Source: CAWCUK01 sp963798775
GTDB lineage: Bacteria > Bacteroidota > Ignavibacteria > Ignavibacteriales > Ignavibacteriaceae
Direction: 5' to 3'
Length of the DNA: 64,000 nucleotides
NCBI GenBank assembly: GCA_963798775.1
Contig: CAWCUK010000003.1
Location: 858,595 to 922,594, forward strand
This document shows positions 39,080-47,906 of this stretch, piece by piece. Each line of letters starts with the position of its first letter. Position 1 is the first letter of the stretch. A program made the translations under genes and the position numbers. The notes below the pieces were generated by a model. It did no database searches, was not told the origin of the DNA, and was given only the letters and a program-made list of their open reading frames with translations.

Positions 39080-40153
39080 ATGAGTATGGATAAAAATATA
39101 ACTCTAAAAAATATAGCTAATTATGTCGGAGTTTCAGTTTCTACTGTTTCACGGGTTTTGAATGGGAAAGCCGATAAATACAGGATTGGAATTGAAACTG
39201 CAGAAAAAATTATAGAAGCGTCTAATCGATTTAATTATTCACCAAACCAATTAGCAAGAAGTTTAAGATTAAAAAAAACTGATACTTTAGGATATATTAT
39301 TCCGGATATTTCAAATCCTTTTTTTGCAAGTATTGCCAAATCAATTGAAAACGCGGCTAGATTAAAAGGTTATACATTAATTTTATGTGATAGTGAAGAA
39401 AGAACAGAAATTGAATTAGACTCAATTAAACTTTTAATAGATAAAAAAGTTGATGGATTAATTATATCGCCGGTAGGATTAAAATTAGAACATTTAAAAA
39501 AGGTTAAAGAAAATAATATTCCACTTGTCCTCCTGGATAGGTACTTTCCGAATTTAGATTTACCGTTTGTTACTTCCGATAATTATTCAGGTGCCTACGA
39601 AGCAGTCAATTTTTTAATACAAAAAGGCCATACCCAAATCGCCTGTTTACAAGGATTAAAAAATACTTCTCCCAATAATGATAGAGTAAGAGGTTATAAA
39701 GCCGCATTAAAGGCCAACGAAGTACCGCTAAATAGTAAACTTATTGTCGGTAAGAATTTTGGTGAAGAAAACGGATATGTACAAACTAAGACTTTGTTAA
39801 AAAGGAAAGTACCTCCTACAGCAATTTTTGCGTTAGGTAATCTAATTTCTTTAGGCGCCTTACGGGCAATTTCAGAACTTGGCTTAAAAGTACCAGAAGA
39901 TATTTCAATCATTTCATTTGATGATCAGCCATATTCTCAATTGTTAGCTACACCTATGACAACAATTTCACAGCAAACTAAACAAATAGGAACAATCGCT
40001 ATAAATATGCTTTTAGACCGGATTGAATATTCCCATAATTTGGAGACGAAAGGAATATTCTTACCCACGAAGCTGGTAGTACGTAATTCTGTTAAAGAAA
40101 TTAATAATTCTCAGAATGCTATATCTATGTCTGCTATAAACCAATCAATTTAG
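39080..40153 (+). CDS. LacI-family transcriptional regulator
   Basis: 357 residues. N-terminal HTH ITLKNIANYVGVSVSTVSRVLNGK (about residues 7-30) and hinge (NQLARSLRLKKTDTLGYIIPDISNPFFASIAKSIE), then a periplasmic-binding-protein-like sensor domain ending with the family's FDDQPYSQLLATPMTTISQ segment. It heads the second catabolic locus; ribokinase and a sugar importer downstream suggest a sugar or nucleoside-type effector. A palindromic operator lies in its own promoter. Start is the ATG at 39080; ATG 39086 is also possible. Confidence 0.93.
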   Translation: MSMDKNITLKNIANYVGVSVSTVSRVLNGKADKYRIGIETAEKIIEASNRFNYSPNQLARSLRLKKTDTLGYIIPDISNPFFASIAKSIENAARLKGYTLILCDSEERTEIELDSIKLLIDKKVDGLIISPVGLKLEHLKKVKENNIPLVLLDRYFPNLDLPFVTSDNYSGAYEAVNFLIQKGHTQIACLQGLKNTSPNNDRVRGYKAALKANEVPLNSKLIVGKNFGEENGYVQTKTLLKRKVPPTAIFALGNLISLGALRAISELGLKVPEDISIISFDDQPYSQLLATPMTTISQQTKQIGTIAINMLLDRIEYSHNLETKGIFLPTKLVVRNSVKEINNSQNAISMSAINQSI

Positions 40154-40191
40154 TTTAATTTTGTACGGTTTTAATCGTCTTGAGGAGTTAT

Positions 40192-43104
40192 ATGTATAAA
40201 AAAGAAAGCATCCAAATAAATTTTATCTACTTTGCCGCCTTTATCTTATTCTTGATTTTATTCAACGGAACTAGCTTTGGCTCCGGCAAAATAGTTGGAA
40301 AAGTTACCGACAAACAAACCGGAGAAGCTTTAATAGGTGCAAATGTTATAGTTAAAGGATTAGGAATCGGGGCAAGTACAGATAAAAATGGAAGTTTTAT
40401 AATTTTAAATATTGATCCAGGTGTTTATTCAATAACCGCGTCTTATATTGGTTTTGAACCAGTAACGGTTACTAATGTTGAAGTTATTACTAACAGAACA
40501 GTTAATGTGGATTTTGAACTTCCGGAAGCAACTATCCAACAGGAAGAAGTTGTCGTAAAGGCACAAAGGCCTGTAGTTGATAAAGATTTAACTTCTAGCG
40601 AACAAATTATTGACGATAAAGCTCTTTCCAAATCTTTTGCAAAAACGATACCTGAAGCGCTTGAAACACAAACCGGTATATTTCAAGGTTATTACCGTGG
40701 AAGCTCGCAGGTGCAGGCCCTTTATTTACTTGATAATGTAGGAATGAACAGCGGGCTTTTTTCTGATAACTATACTGGAATAAATACGACAACTGTTCAG
40801 GAAATAGCGGTTTTAACAGGTGGTTATAATGCTGAATTCGGAAATGCTCGTTCCGCAATTATTAATGTTACTACCAAATCAAGTAAATCGGGAATTCACG
40901 GAACGGTTCTCGGTAGAATGAGGCCGGCCGGTATTTATCATTTCGGCCCGAATATGTACAGCACTTCAAATTATGATTGGAGCCATTTTGATATAAATTA
41001 TTGGACAAACCAAACTCAAGATCCAAATAGCCAATTCTACGGAAAGAATGCCCAAGATTTACTTAACTTATGGCATAAACAGATTACACCGAGTGATACA
41101 TTAAAAAATTACGCGGATAGAATTGAATACGAAACCGAAGCCACATTATACGGCCCAATAACGAATAATTTAACTTTCCTGGCATCAGGTAGATTTTCGA
41201 AGCATATAAATATTTTTCCGCAAGCAATTCCTTCTAACCCGGAATATAATTTTCAAGGATACCTTGATTATCAGTTAACTTCCAAATTAGAAGTTAAGGT
41301 AAGCGGGCTGTTAGGAGGTTATGAGAGTGCTCAAAAACTTTCTACAACAAATTGGAATACCACAGAATCCGCGCAGGAAGCGCAATGGTATTCTCCTATG
41401 CAAGTTACCGATCCATACCAGCGTGAAAAATACGCGTTAATGGGCGCTTTTCTGTATCAATATCCTGAAAAACGTAAATGGTCTCAGCTTTCCACTACAT
41501 TTACTTATGTATTTAATCCAACCACATTTTTAGAAACTAATATTAGTTATTTAAACGATAATATGGATAGATCGGACAGATACGGCGCTGTTCCGGATTC
41601 ATTATACTCACATAAGGATGATACAGAAAAATTAATTTGGTTTTTAGACAAAGGATATGAACACGCTTATGATAAAACCGACAGTAAAGTTTACTTATTG
41701 AAATCGGACATTACAAGCCAGGTGACAAAAAATCATTTAATAAAAGCGGGATTTCAATTTCAACAATATGATTTTAGCGAACATCATTTTATGGTTGAAT
41801 ATAAAGGCGGCGGAAGGGAAAATTTTGTAAATATTTTTAACGGACATCCATATGAAGGCGCTTTTTATGTTCAGGATAAAATGGAATTTACCGGCATGGT
41901 TATAAATGCCGGTTTGCGTTTCGACTTCTTTAATCAAAATAGAGAAGCGCCGAAAAATATGTTTGATCCGTTAGCTTTTGAACTAACAACCGCCGGCCAC
42001 GATCCAAATGAACCTTATGGTATTCCTGGACATCCTGAAATGATTAAAACTAAAATTCAAACAGCAATTGCTCCTAGAATCGGAATTTCCCATCCTATCA
42101 GCGACAATACAGTTCTACATTTTGTATACGGGCATTTTTATCAAAGGCCTTCATGGAGTAAAATGTTTGGTTTCCCAACAGTTAGTTATATAGAAGACGA
42201 TAGTGCCGCGCTTGACCAGTATGGCAATCATCTAACCTATATGGAAGAATGGCATGGATATTACGGAAATCCCAGTTTAACATTTGAAAAAACAATTCAA
42301 TATGAAATAGGTGTAGACAATAATATAGCCGATATTTTGAAACTTGATGTTACTGGATATTATAAAGATGCTTCTCAAGAAACAGGTTTTAGTTCTATAA
42401 CAGGAATTTATCCGGCTACACATTACGCCAATAAGCCTTTAATGGTAAGCAATGGAGAATATTCTGATGTAAGAGGAATAGAAAGTAAACTAGAAACAAG
42501 ATTAAATTATTTCTTAAACGGCGGAATCAGTCACGATATTTATTGGTCATGGGACGGCGTAGTTGGATATTCCCGCTTATATGAACCCGGCGCCGATCGA
42601 GCCGACGTTCCCAAAGGATTACGTTATGGCAAGGGTGCATGGAATAGTTATCATAAAATAAAAGCATGGGCAACATTAAACTTCCCTAAAGATTACGGCC
42701 CTGAAGTTTGGGGAGTTAAACCTTTAAGTGATTTTTACACGTATATTTATTTTTGGTGGAGAAGCGGTGATCCATATACATACCACGGTCCCGGCGACTT
42801 ATCAACAAAGCCAAATAACAAAACCTGGTTTAACTATTATCAAATCAATTTGAAATTGGCGAAGGGATTTGAGGTTTTAGGAAAACGGCTTGAGTTTAGT
42901 GTTGATATTGAAAACTTATTGAACAGCAAGTTTTACAGGCTTTTATACGGTGATGACATGACTCGCTGGCAGGAAAGAACGGATTTGCCGGAAGAACAAA
43001 GGCTGCCGAAAAATAGTTTTTCCAACGAGCCGGATGTTTGGAATTGGTATACTTATGAAGTTCCTCCAAGACAAGTTTATTTCCAAGTTAGAGTTGATTT
43101 TTAA
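40192..43104 (+). CDS. TonB-dependent outer-membrane receptor of the ribosyl locus
   Basis: 970 residues from ATG 40192, preceded by GAGGAG; the frame opens 12 bases earlier at a TTG lying inside that site. Signal peptide to about residue 30, CarboxypepD-reg-like domain (GKIVGKVTDKQTGEALIGANVIV), plug domain (QVQALYLLDNVGMNSGLFSDNY, then GGYNAEFGNARSAIINVTTKS) and barrel ending VYFQVRVDF. Same architecture and same gene order (secreted partner, PorV-like) as the receptor at 9989, with considerable divergence. Ligand unknown; genes downstream imply a ribose-containing compound. Confidence 0.88.
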   Translation: MYKKESIQINFIYFAAFILFLILFNGTSFGSGKIVGKVTDKQTGEALIGANVIVKGLGIGASTDKNGSFIILNIDPGVYSITASYIGFEPVTVTNVEVITNRTVNVDFELPEATIQQEEVVVKAQRPVVDKDLTSSEQIIDDKALSKSFAKTIPEALETQTGIFQGYYRGSSQVQALYLLDNVGMNSGLFSDNYTGINTTTVQEIAVLTGGYNAEFGNARSAIINVTTKSSKSGIHGTVLGRMRPAGIYHFGPNMYSTSNYDWSHFDINYWTNQTQDPNSQFYGKNAQDLLNLWHKQITPSDTLKNYADRIEYETEATLYGPITNNLTFLASGRFSKHINIFPQAIPSNPEYNFQGYLDYQLTSKLEVKVSGLLGGYESAQKLSTTNWNTTESAQEAQWYSPMQVTDPYQREKYALMGAFLYQYPEKRKWSQLSTTFTYVFNPTTFLETNISYLNDNMDRSDRYGAVPDSLYSHKDDTEKLIWFLDKGYEHAYDKTDSKVYLLKSDITSQVTKNHLIKAGFQFQQYDFSEHHFMVEYKGGGRENFVNIFNGHPYEGAFYVQDKMEFTGMVINAGLRFDFFNQNREAPKNMFDPLAFELTTAGHDPNEPYGIPGHPEMIKTKIQTAIAPRIGISHPISDNTVLHFVYGHFYQRPSWSKMFGFPTVSYIEDDSAALDQYGNHLTYMEEWHGYYGNPSLTFEKTIQYEIGVDNNIADILKLDVTGYYKDASQETGFSSITGIYPATHYANKPLMVSNGEYSDVRGIESKLETRLNYFLNGGISHDIYWSWDGVVGYSRLYEPGADRADVPKGLRYGKGAWNSYHKIKAWATLNFPKDYGPEVWGVKPLSDFYTYIYFWWRSGDPYTYHGPGDLSTKPNNKTWFNYYQINLKLAKGFEVLGKRLEFSVDIENLLNSKFYRLLYGDDMTRWQERTDLPEEQRLPKNSFSNEPDVWNWYTYEVPPRQVYFQVRVDF

Positions 43105-43137
43105 TACGATATAAAATCTGAATAAAAAGGAATTGAA

Positions 43138-45102
43138 ATGAAGCGTTTATCATTTATTGGAAAAGTTACTCTAAATAGATTCAGTATTTTATTTTTTTTC
43201 ATAACTATATTATTTAGCGGTAATACGTTTTCACAAGTTCAATGGGGTCATGAAGATCTAACAAGAGGAAAACTCTGGGAGACTATTTGGAATTCTTTGC
43301 AATACGGAGAGCCGAATAATTTATTCTCAAGCTCTTTTTACACGATGGATTATCCCGGTTACTCTAAAGGTCCGGATGCCGGAGACGCATTAAATTACGG
43401 ACAGGCTACAGGTTATTGTATTTTCGGTAAAAGAGATAGCATTCCTTATGCTTATACAATTAATACAAGATTCCTTCCTTCCGGAAGGTATGTTTATCCT
43501 CTTGAAGAAGCATTAAAAATTAAAAATTATAATCTTAAAGATCCCACTAATAAAGCTGAGGAAACAGTTACAGGCGCGCATCATGTTATTGACATGAATG
43601 TAGATATTTCTCATAAGAGCATGGCATGGAGTTTCCCAGGTTATAGCGATTTTGTTATACATGAAGTAACTATTACAAATAGCAATTACACAAATTTATC
43701 GGATATTTATTTTGGAATGCGCTATGGAATTGTTATGACTCTCCGTTCAGGAACAGAATATGATGAAAAATATGGCTGGGATGCTCAGGATACTCTTTTC
43801 TACTTTTATGATCATAGAAGTTTTAAATGGGATGACGAAGAACCGATAGTTTATAATTTCGGTGTCGGCCCCGAAAGAGGCGATATCGGCGATTCGAGAG
43901 ATATTAAAGAACAAGGCTCAAGAGAACACGAATTGGATGCGCCCGGTTATTTTACCGCTATTTGCATTGACTCAAAAGGAGCGCCGATTTATCAAAATAT
44001 ATTAGAACATCTTGGCGGGAATTTTGCTACTGAAGCCCCGATTGAAGACCAAATGTTTAGGCTAGAACAGCTACAATCTGTAGGCGCAAATAGATTAAAA
44101 GAGGTAATGACGCACCAGCAGCCGCGCCTTTCTTGGGATGAAGCAAAAGCCGGCGGCGGTGAAGGCGGAAATAAATTTGAAAGAAAACCTGAATTTTTGG
44201 TTAGCGCGGGTCCTTTTAATCTCGGTCCTTATGAATCAGTAACATTGGTATTCGCAGAAGTATTAGGAGAAATGGATCGGGCTAAAATAGTGGAAGGCGG
44301 TGTTGCTAATATTGATTTGCTTGCAACCGCTTCAAAAGATTCTTTGTTAAAACATGTAAGAACGGCAAAAGAATTTTATGCTAACAATTATGTTCCTGCC
44401 GCTTATCCTCCAATGACAGTTACAGACGGAGAAAATTCCCTTAATTTAAAAGCGGAACCCGGTGCAGTAAGAATTTCATGGCCGCCGGTCCCGGATACTT
44501 ATAAAGATCCCAAAACCCTCCAAAATGATTTTGCGGGATATAGAGTTTACCGCTCATCTTATTTCACTATTGGCCCCTGGAAATTAGTGGCTGATATTCC
44601 AAAAGAAAGTGCGTCACTTAACGAAGAGGGAAAAGTTGAATATGTCGATTCAGACTTACCATACGGAGTAGGCAATTACTATACAGTTACAACTTATGAT
44701 ACTGAAGGAAACGAAAGCGCTAAGCAAAATAATAACAGGTATCCCATTTATCCCTTCAGAGGAACGAATAAAGAATTTCCCAATAAAGTTTATGTAGTTC
44801 CTAATCCATTCCGTCAGCACAGCGGCTTATATGGTTCAGGCGAAAGATATAGAATGGAGTTTATTGGACTTCCGGCAAAATGTTCTATTAAAATTTTTAC
44901 TCCGATGGGAGAACTTGTTAAAGAAATAAATCATGATGACGGAACCGGGTCGGAAGCTTGGGGAAGTGTTGAGACACTCGATTATCAATTAAATAACTGG
45001 CTGCTCGGAATTGCGCCCGGTGTTTATGTTTATGTAGTTGAATCTCAAGTGGTAGGCCAAGAAGGAAAGACCGCAATCGGTAAATTTGCGATTATAAAAT
45101 AA
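43138..45102 (+). CDS. Secreted TonB-receptor partner, FN3 and FlgD-like C-terminal domain
   Basis: 654 residues, signal peptide ending GNTFSQV. The first 400 residues match no family I recognise. Then an FN3-like part (QNDFAGYRVYRSSYFTIGPW) and a C-terminal domain with VVPNPFRQHSGLYG, then FIGLPAKCSIKIFTPMGELV. The C-terminal third clearly resembles the protein at 12985, and the N-terminal parts are similar in size and in DW/WG-rich style but much more diverged, as expected if that part contacts different ligands. Positioned between a TonB receptor and a PorV-like gene. Probably a surface-exposed binding partner of the receptor; inferred from position. Confidence 0.6.
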   Translation: MKRLSFIGKVTLNRFSILFFFITILFSGNTFSQVQWGHEDLTRGKLWETIWNSLQYGEPNNLFSSSFYTMDYPGYSKGPDAGDALNYGQATGYCIFGKRDSIPYAYTINTRFLPSGRYVYPLEEALKIKNYNLKDPTNKAEETVTGAHHVIDMNVDISHKSMAWSFPGYSDFVIHEVTITNSNYTNLSDIYFGMRYGIVMTLRSGTEYDEKYGWDAQDTLFYFYDHRSFKWDDEEPIVYNFGVGPERGDIGDSRDIKEQGSREHELDAPGYFTAICIDSKGAPIYQNILEHLGGNFATEAPIEDQMFRLEQLQSVGANRLKEVMTHQQPRLSWDEAKAGGGEGGNKFERKPEFLVSAGPFNLGPYESVTLVFAEVLGEMDRAKIVEGGVANIDLLATASKDSLLKHVRTAKEFYANNYVPAAYPPMTVTDGENSLNLKAEPGAVRISWPPVPDTYKDPKTLQNDFAGYRVYRSSYFTIGPWKLVADIPKESASLNEEGKVEYVDSDLPYGVGNYYTVTTYDTEGNESAKQNNNRYPIYPFRGTNKEFPNKVYVVPNPFRQHSGLYGSGERYRMEFIGLPAKCSIKIFTPMGELVKEINHDDGTGSEAWGSVETLDYQLNNWLLGIAPGVYVYVVESQVVGQEGKTAIGKFAIIK

Positions 45103-45143
45103 AATTTGAATTGAATTAGTCTCTCATACAGGAGAATAAAAAA

Positions 45144-46163
45144 ATGAAGTTTAAGATGTTAAATAAATTTTTGATTACCCTATTAATTTCCGCATCATTC
45201 AGCGGATTTATAAAAGCACAAAGCGGGATTGAGCCTTACAAAATTGAGCGCGTGGGACAATCCGGCTGGCAGTTTTTAAAACTAAACGGAGACGCGCGCC
45301 AAGCAGCAATGGGAAATTCCTACACCGCACTGGCAGGAGGGGACGCTAATTCAATTTTTGGAAATCCGGCGGCTATAATAGGAGTTGAAAATATGGATGT
45401 TGTTTTCAACCGGACAAACTGGATAGCAGATATCGGATATCAATCGGCAGCCTTCGTAAAGAATTTTGAAAATGTTGGAGTAATCGGATTAAGTATAGCA
45501 AATATAGATTACGGAGATATTCCGGAAACAATTAATAGTCCTATTGCCGGCGAAAATAGAACGGAAGCAGTTGTAACCGGCAATTATTTTACGGCTACCG
45601 ATCTCGCAATCGGAATTACATTTTCACGATCAGTAACTACGCAGCTTTCCGTAGGTGGAAGTGTAAGATGGCTGCGGGAAAGTATTGCCGATGTAAGTAT
45701 GAACAATTGGGCTTTAGATGTCGGGACACTTTTTTATACCGGTTTTAGAAGTTTAAGAATTGGATTTACCGCAAGAAACTTCGGACCGGACTCTCATCTT
45801 GTAGGATTTAATGAAGAACTGCAATCAGAACCACAAGATATAAAAATGCCTTTGGACTTTCGGCTTGGTGTAGCAATGGATTTTTTGGATGAACCGGGAA
45901 GTAAAAATTTATTAACAGTTTCATTAGACGGTAATCATCCAAATGACGGGCCCGAAAAATTTAGAGCCGGATTAGAATATACTTTCAATAAAATCTTTTC
46001 TATAAGAGGCGGATATAAGTTTAATTATGATGAAGAATCTTTTTCTCTCGGCGCGGGAATAAATTATCCTATTTATGGATATGATTTACGGATTCATTAT
46101 GCCTATGTAGACTTTGGAATTTTAAAACAAGTACACATGTTCAGCGTTGGATTTTTCTTATAA
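45144..46163 (+). CDS. PorV/PorQ-family outer-membrane protein
   Basis: 339 residues; signal peptide ends IKAQS. The mature start (VGQSGWQFLKLNGDARQAAMGNSYTAL, then SIFGNPAAI and VVFNRTNWIADIGYQ) is the PorV/PorQ signature, and the end is a beta-barrel strand (VHMFSVGFFL). Paralogue of the gene at 14940. Outer-membrane barrel that may anchor or release the upstream secreted partner. Only 41 bases separate it from that gene and 3 bases from the next, so one operon. Confidence 0.82.
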   Translation: MKFKMLNKFLITLLISASFSGFIKAQSGIEPYKIERVGQSGWQFLKLNGDARQAAMGNSYTALAGGDANSIFGNPAAIIGVENMDVVFNRTNWIADIGYQSAAFVKNFENVGVIGLSIANIDYGDIPETINSPIAGENRTEAVVTGNYFTATDLAIGITFSRSVTTQLSVGGSVRWLRESIADVSMNNWALDVGTLFYTGFRSLRIGFTARNFGPDSHLVGFNEELQSEPQDIKMPLDFRLGVAMDFLDEPGSKNLLTVSLDGNHPNDGPEKFRAGLEYTFNKIFSIRGGYKFNYDEESFSLGAGINYPIYGYDLRIHYAYVDFGILKQVHMFSVGFFL

Positions 46164-46166
46164 GCA

Positions 46167-46907
46167 TTGAAAAAAATATTATACATATTGCTTCCTTTAA
46201 CCATTTTTATTTCATGCGGTAAGTCAGAAAATCCTGTAGTATCTAACGAAAATAACAAAGGCTATCAAGTTGAGGTTAGGGACTCGCCCGGATTTAACTT
46301 CCTTTTATTTATGCCCAAAAATGAATCGGAAAAGATAGACGGTAAATTTCCAACAATCTTATTTCTGCATGGAATAGGTGAAGTAGGAAATGATCTACAG
46401 AAACTAAAAAATGAAGGTTTACCTAAAATTTTAGACGGCGATATGAATTTCCCTTTTATTGTCATTTCTCCTCAATGCCCTTCTTCTACTGAATGGTATT
46501 ATACAAATGAAAATAATGTGGGAGCAATGAATGATCTTTTAGATGATGCTTTAAAGCGTTACCCAATTGACCCATCGCGATTGTACATTACAGGTTTAAG
46601 TATGGGCGGAATAGGAACATGGTATTTCGCTATTAATATGCATGAGCGTTTTGCTGCTATGGCTCCGGTTGCTTTTAGAGGCGATGGTTGGAGCCCATGC
46701 CCCGCAAGTGATATTCCGGTTTGGGCTTTTCATGGAGCTAAAGATAATGTTATCCCGCTTAGTAAAGCGCAAAATATTGTCGATCAATTTAAAGCCTGCG
46801 GCGGAAATATTGAGTTTACTGTTTATCCGGATCTTTACCACGATTGTTGGACAAGAACTTATAACGATAGTAGGTTATACACTTGGTTTTTGAAACAAAA
46901 AAAATAA
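46167..46907 (+). CDS. Lipoprotein esterase, alpha/beta hydrolase (PHB depolymerase/feruloyl esterase-like)
   Basis: 246 residues from a TTG start 3 bases after the previous stop. Lipobox LTIFISCGK puts it on the periplasmic side or the surface. Alpha/beta-hydrolase fold: oxyanion region ILFLHGIGEVG, nucleophile GLSMGG, acid in WAFHGAKDNVIP, and a final His in YPDLYHDCW. Small esterases of this type in sugar-uptake loci remove acyl groups from substrates before or after uptake; the substrate here is unknown. The second esterase of the locus is at 57528. Confidence 0.75.
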   Translation: MKKILYILLPLTIFISCGKSENPVVSNENNKGYQVEVRDSPGFNFLLFMPKNESEKIDGKFPTILFLHGIGEVGNDLQKLKNEGLPKILDGDMNFPFIVISPQCPSSTEWYYTNENNVGAMNDLLDDALKRYPIDPSRLYITGLSMGGIGTWYFAINMHERFAAMAPVAFRGDGWSPCPASDIPVWAFHGAKDNVIPLSKAQNIVDQFKACGGNIEFTVYPDLYHDCWTRTYNDSRLYTWFLKQKK

Positions 46908-46937
46908 TTAATCATTAGGAACATTTACAATAAATAT

Positions 46938-47885
46938 ATGAGCAAAAAAGTAGTTGTTGTTGGAAGTATAAACATTGATTTATCTATAAACATAGATCAT
47001 TTTCCAAAACCCGGCGAAACGATAATCGGGAAAAATTTTTTAAAAACTTTCGGCGGTAAAGGAGCAAATCAAGCTGTAGCGGCCGCAAAAGCAGGGGCCG
47101 ATGTAACAATGATTTCTAAAGTCGGGAATGACGAGTACGGAAGAGCCGCTGTTAAAAAATTGGAAGAAGAAGGTATCAATACCCGAAATATTTTAATTGG
47201 CGAAAAAGAACATACCGGAATTGCAATGATCTGGATAGACAAGAATGGTGAAAATAGTATTATAGTTGCTTCCGGCGCAAACGGAAATCTTGTTCCGGAA
47301 GAAGTTCAGAATTTCGATGAAACGATTAAATCTGCTGATGTTTTAATAATGCAGCTTGAAATTCCCTTGGAAACAGTAAAGGCGGCTTTAGATATAGCAT
47401 ATAAGAATGGTATAAAAGTCATTCTAAATCCCGCTCCTGCAGTTATGTTAGGAGAAGAGCTGTTAAGAAAAGTTGATATAATCACACCTAATATAAATGA
47501 GATTGAAACCTTATCGGGAATTAAAATTGAAACTGAGGAAGATATATTATCAGCCTCAAAATATATCCATAACAAGGGAGTAAATTATGTGATAGTTACA
47601 AGAGGTAAATATGGGGTATATTTATTTGACGGGATTGAATTTACACATGTTCCCGCTTATGAAATAGAAACGGTGGATACAACTGCCGCCGGAGATGTAT
47701 TTAACGGAATACTGGCCGCTTTAACTAATGAACAAGATTTAATCACTGCGATTAAAATTGCAAATGCCGGCGCTGCTATTTCGGTTTCGAAAAAGGGTGC
47801 TCAAGATTCAGTGCCTAATAAATCGGAAATATTTAGTTTCCTGAATAAAAGAGAGAAAATTAATCTAAATACAGTTGGTCAATAA
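46938..47885 (+). CDS. rbsK: Ribokinase (PfkB family)
   Basis: 315 residues. Family features: GSINIDLSINIDHFPKPGETI at the N-terminus, GGKGANQAVAAAKAGADV, the ATP-binding NPAPA region, and the C-terminal TVDTTAAGDVFNGILAAL with the catalytic Asp, the same TTAAGD form as E. coli RbsK. Phosphorylates D-ribose to ribose-5-phosphate, linking the locus to the pentose-phosphate pathway. In this operon it makes sense if the ADP-ribosylglycohydrolase-family enzymes release ribose. Other PfkB sugars cannot be excluded, but the motif pattern favours ribose. Confidence 0.9.
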   Translation: MSKKVVVVGSINIDLSINIDHFPKPGETIIGKNFLKTFGGKGANQAVAAAKAGADVTMISKVGNDEYGRAAVKKLEEEGINTRNILIGEKEHTGIAMIWIDKNGENSIIVASGANGNLVPEEVQNFDETIKSADVLIMQLEIPLETVKAALDIAYKNGIKVILNPAPAVMLGEELLRKVDIITPNINEIETLSGIKIETEEDILSASKYIHNKGVNYVIVTRGKYGVYLFDGIEFTHVPAYEIETVDTTAAGDVFNGILAALTNEQDLITAIKIANAGAAISVSKKGAQDSVPNKSEIFSFLNKREKINLNTVGQ

Positions 47886-47906
47886 TTAATTAAACCGGAG
47901 GTAGTT

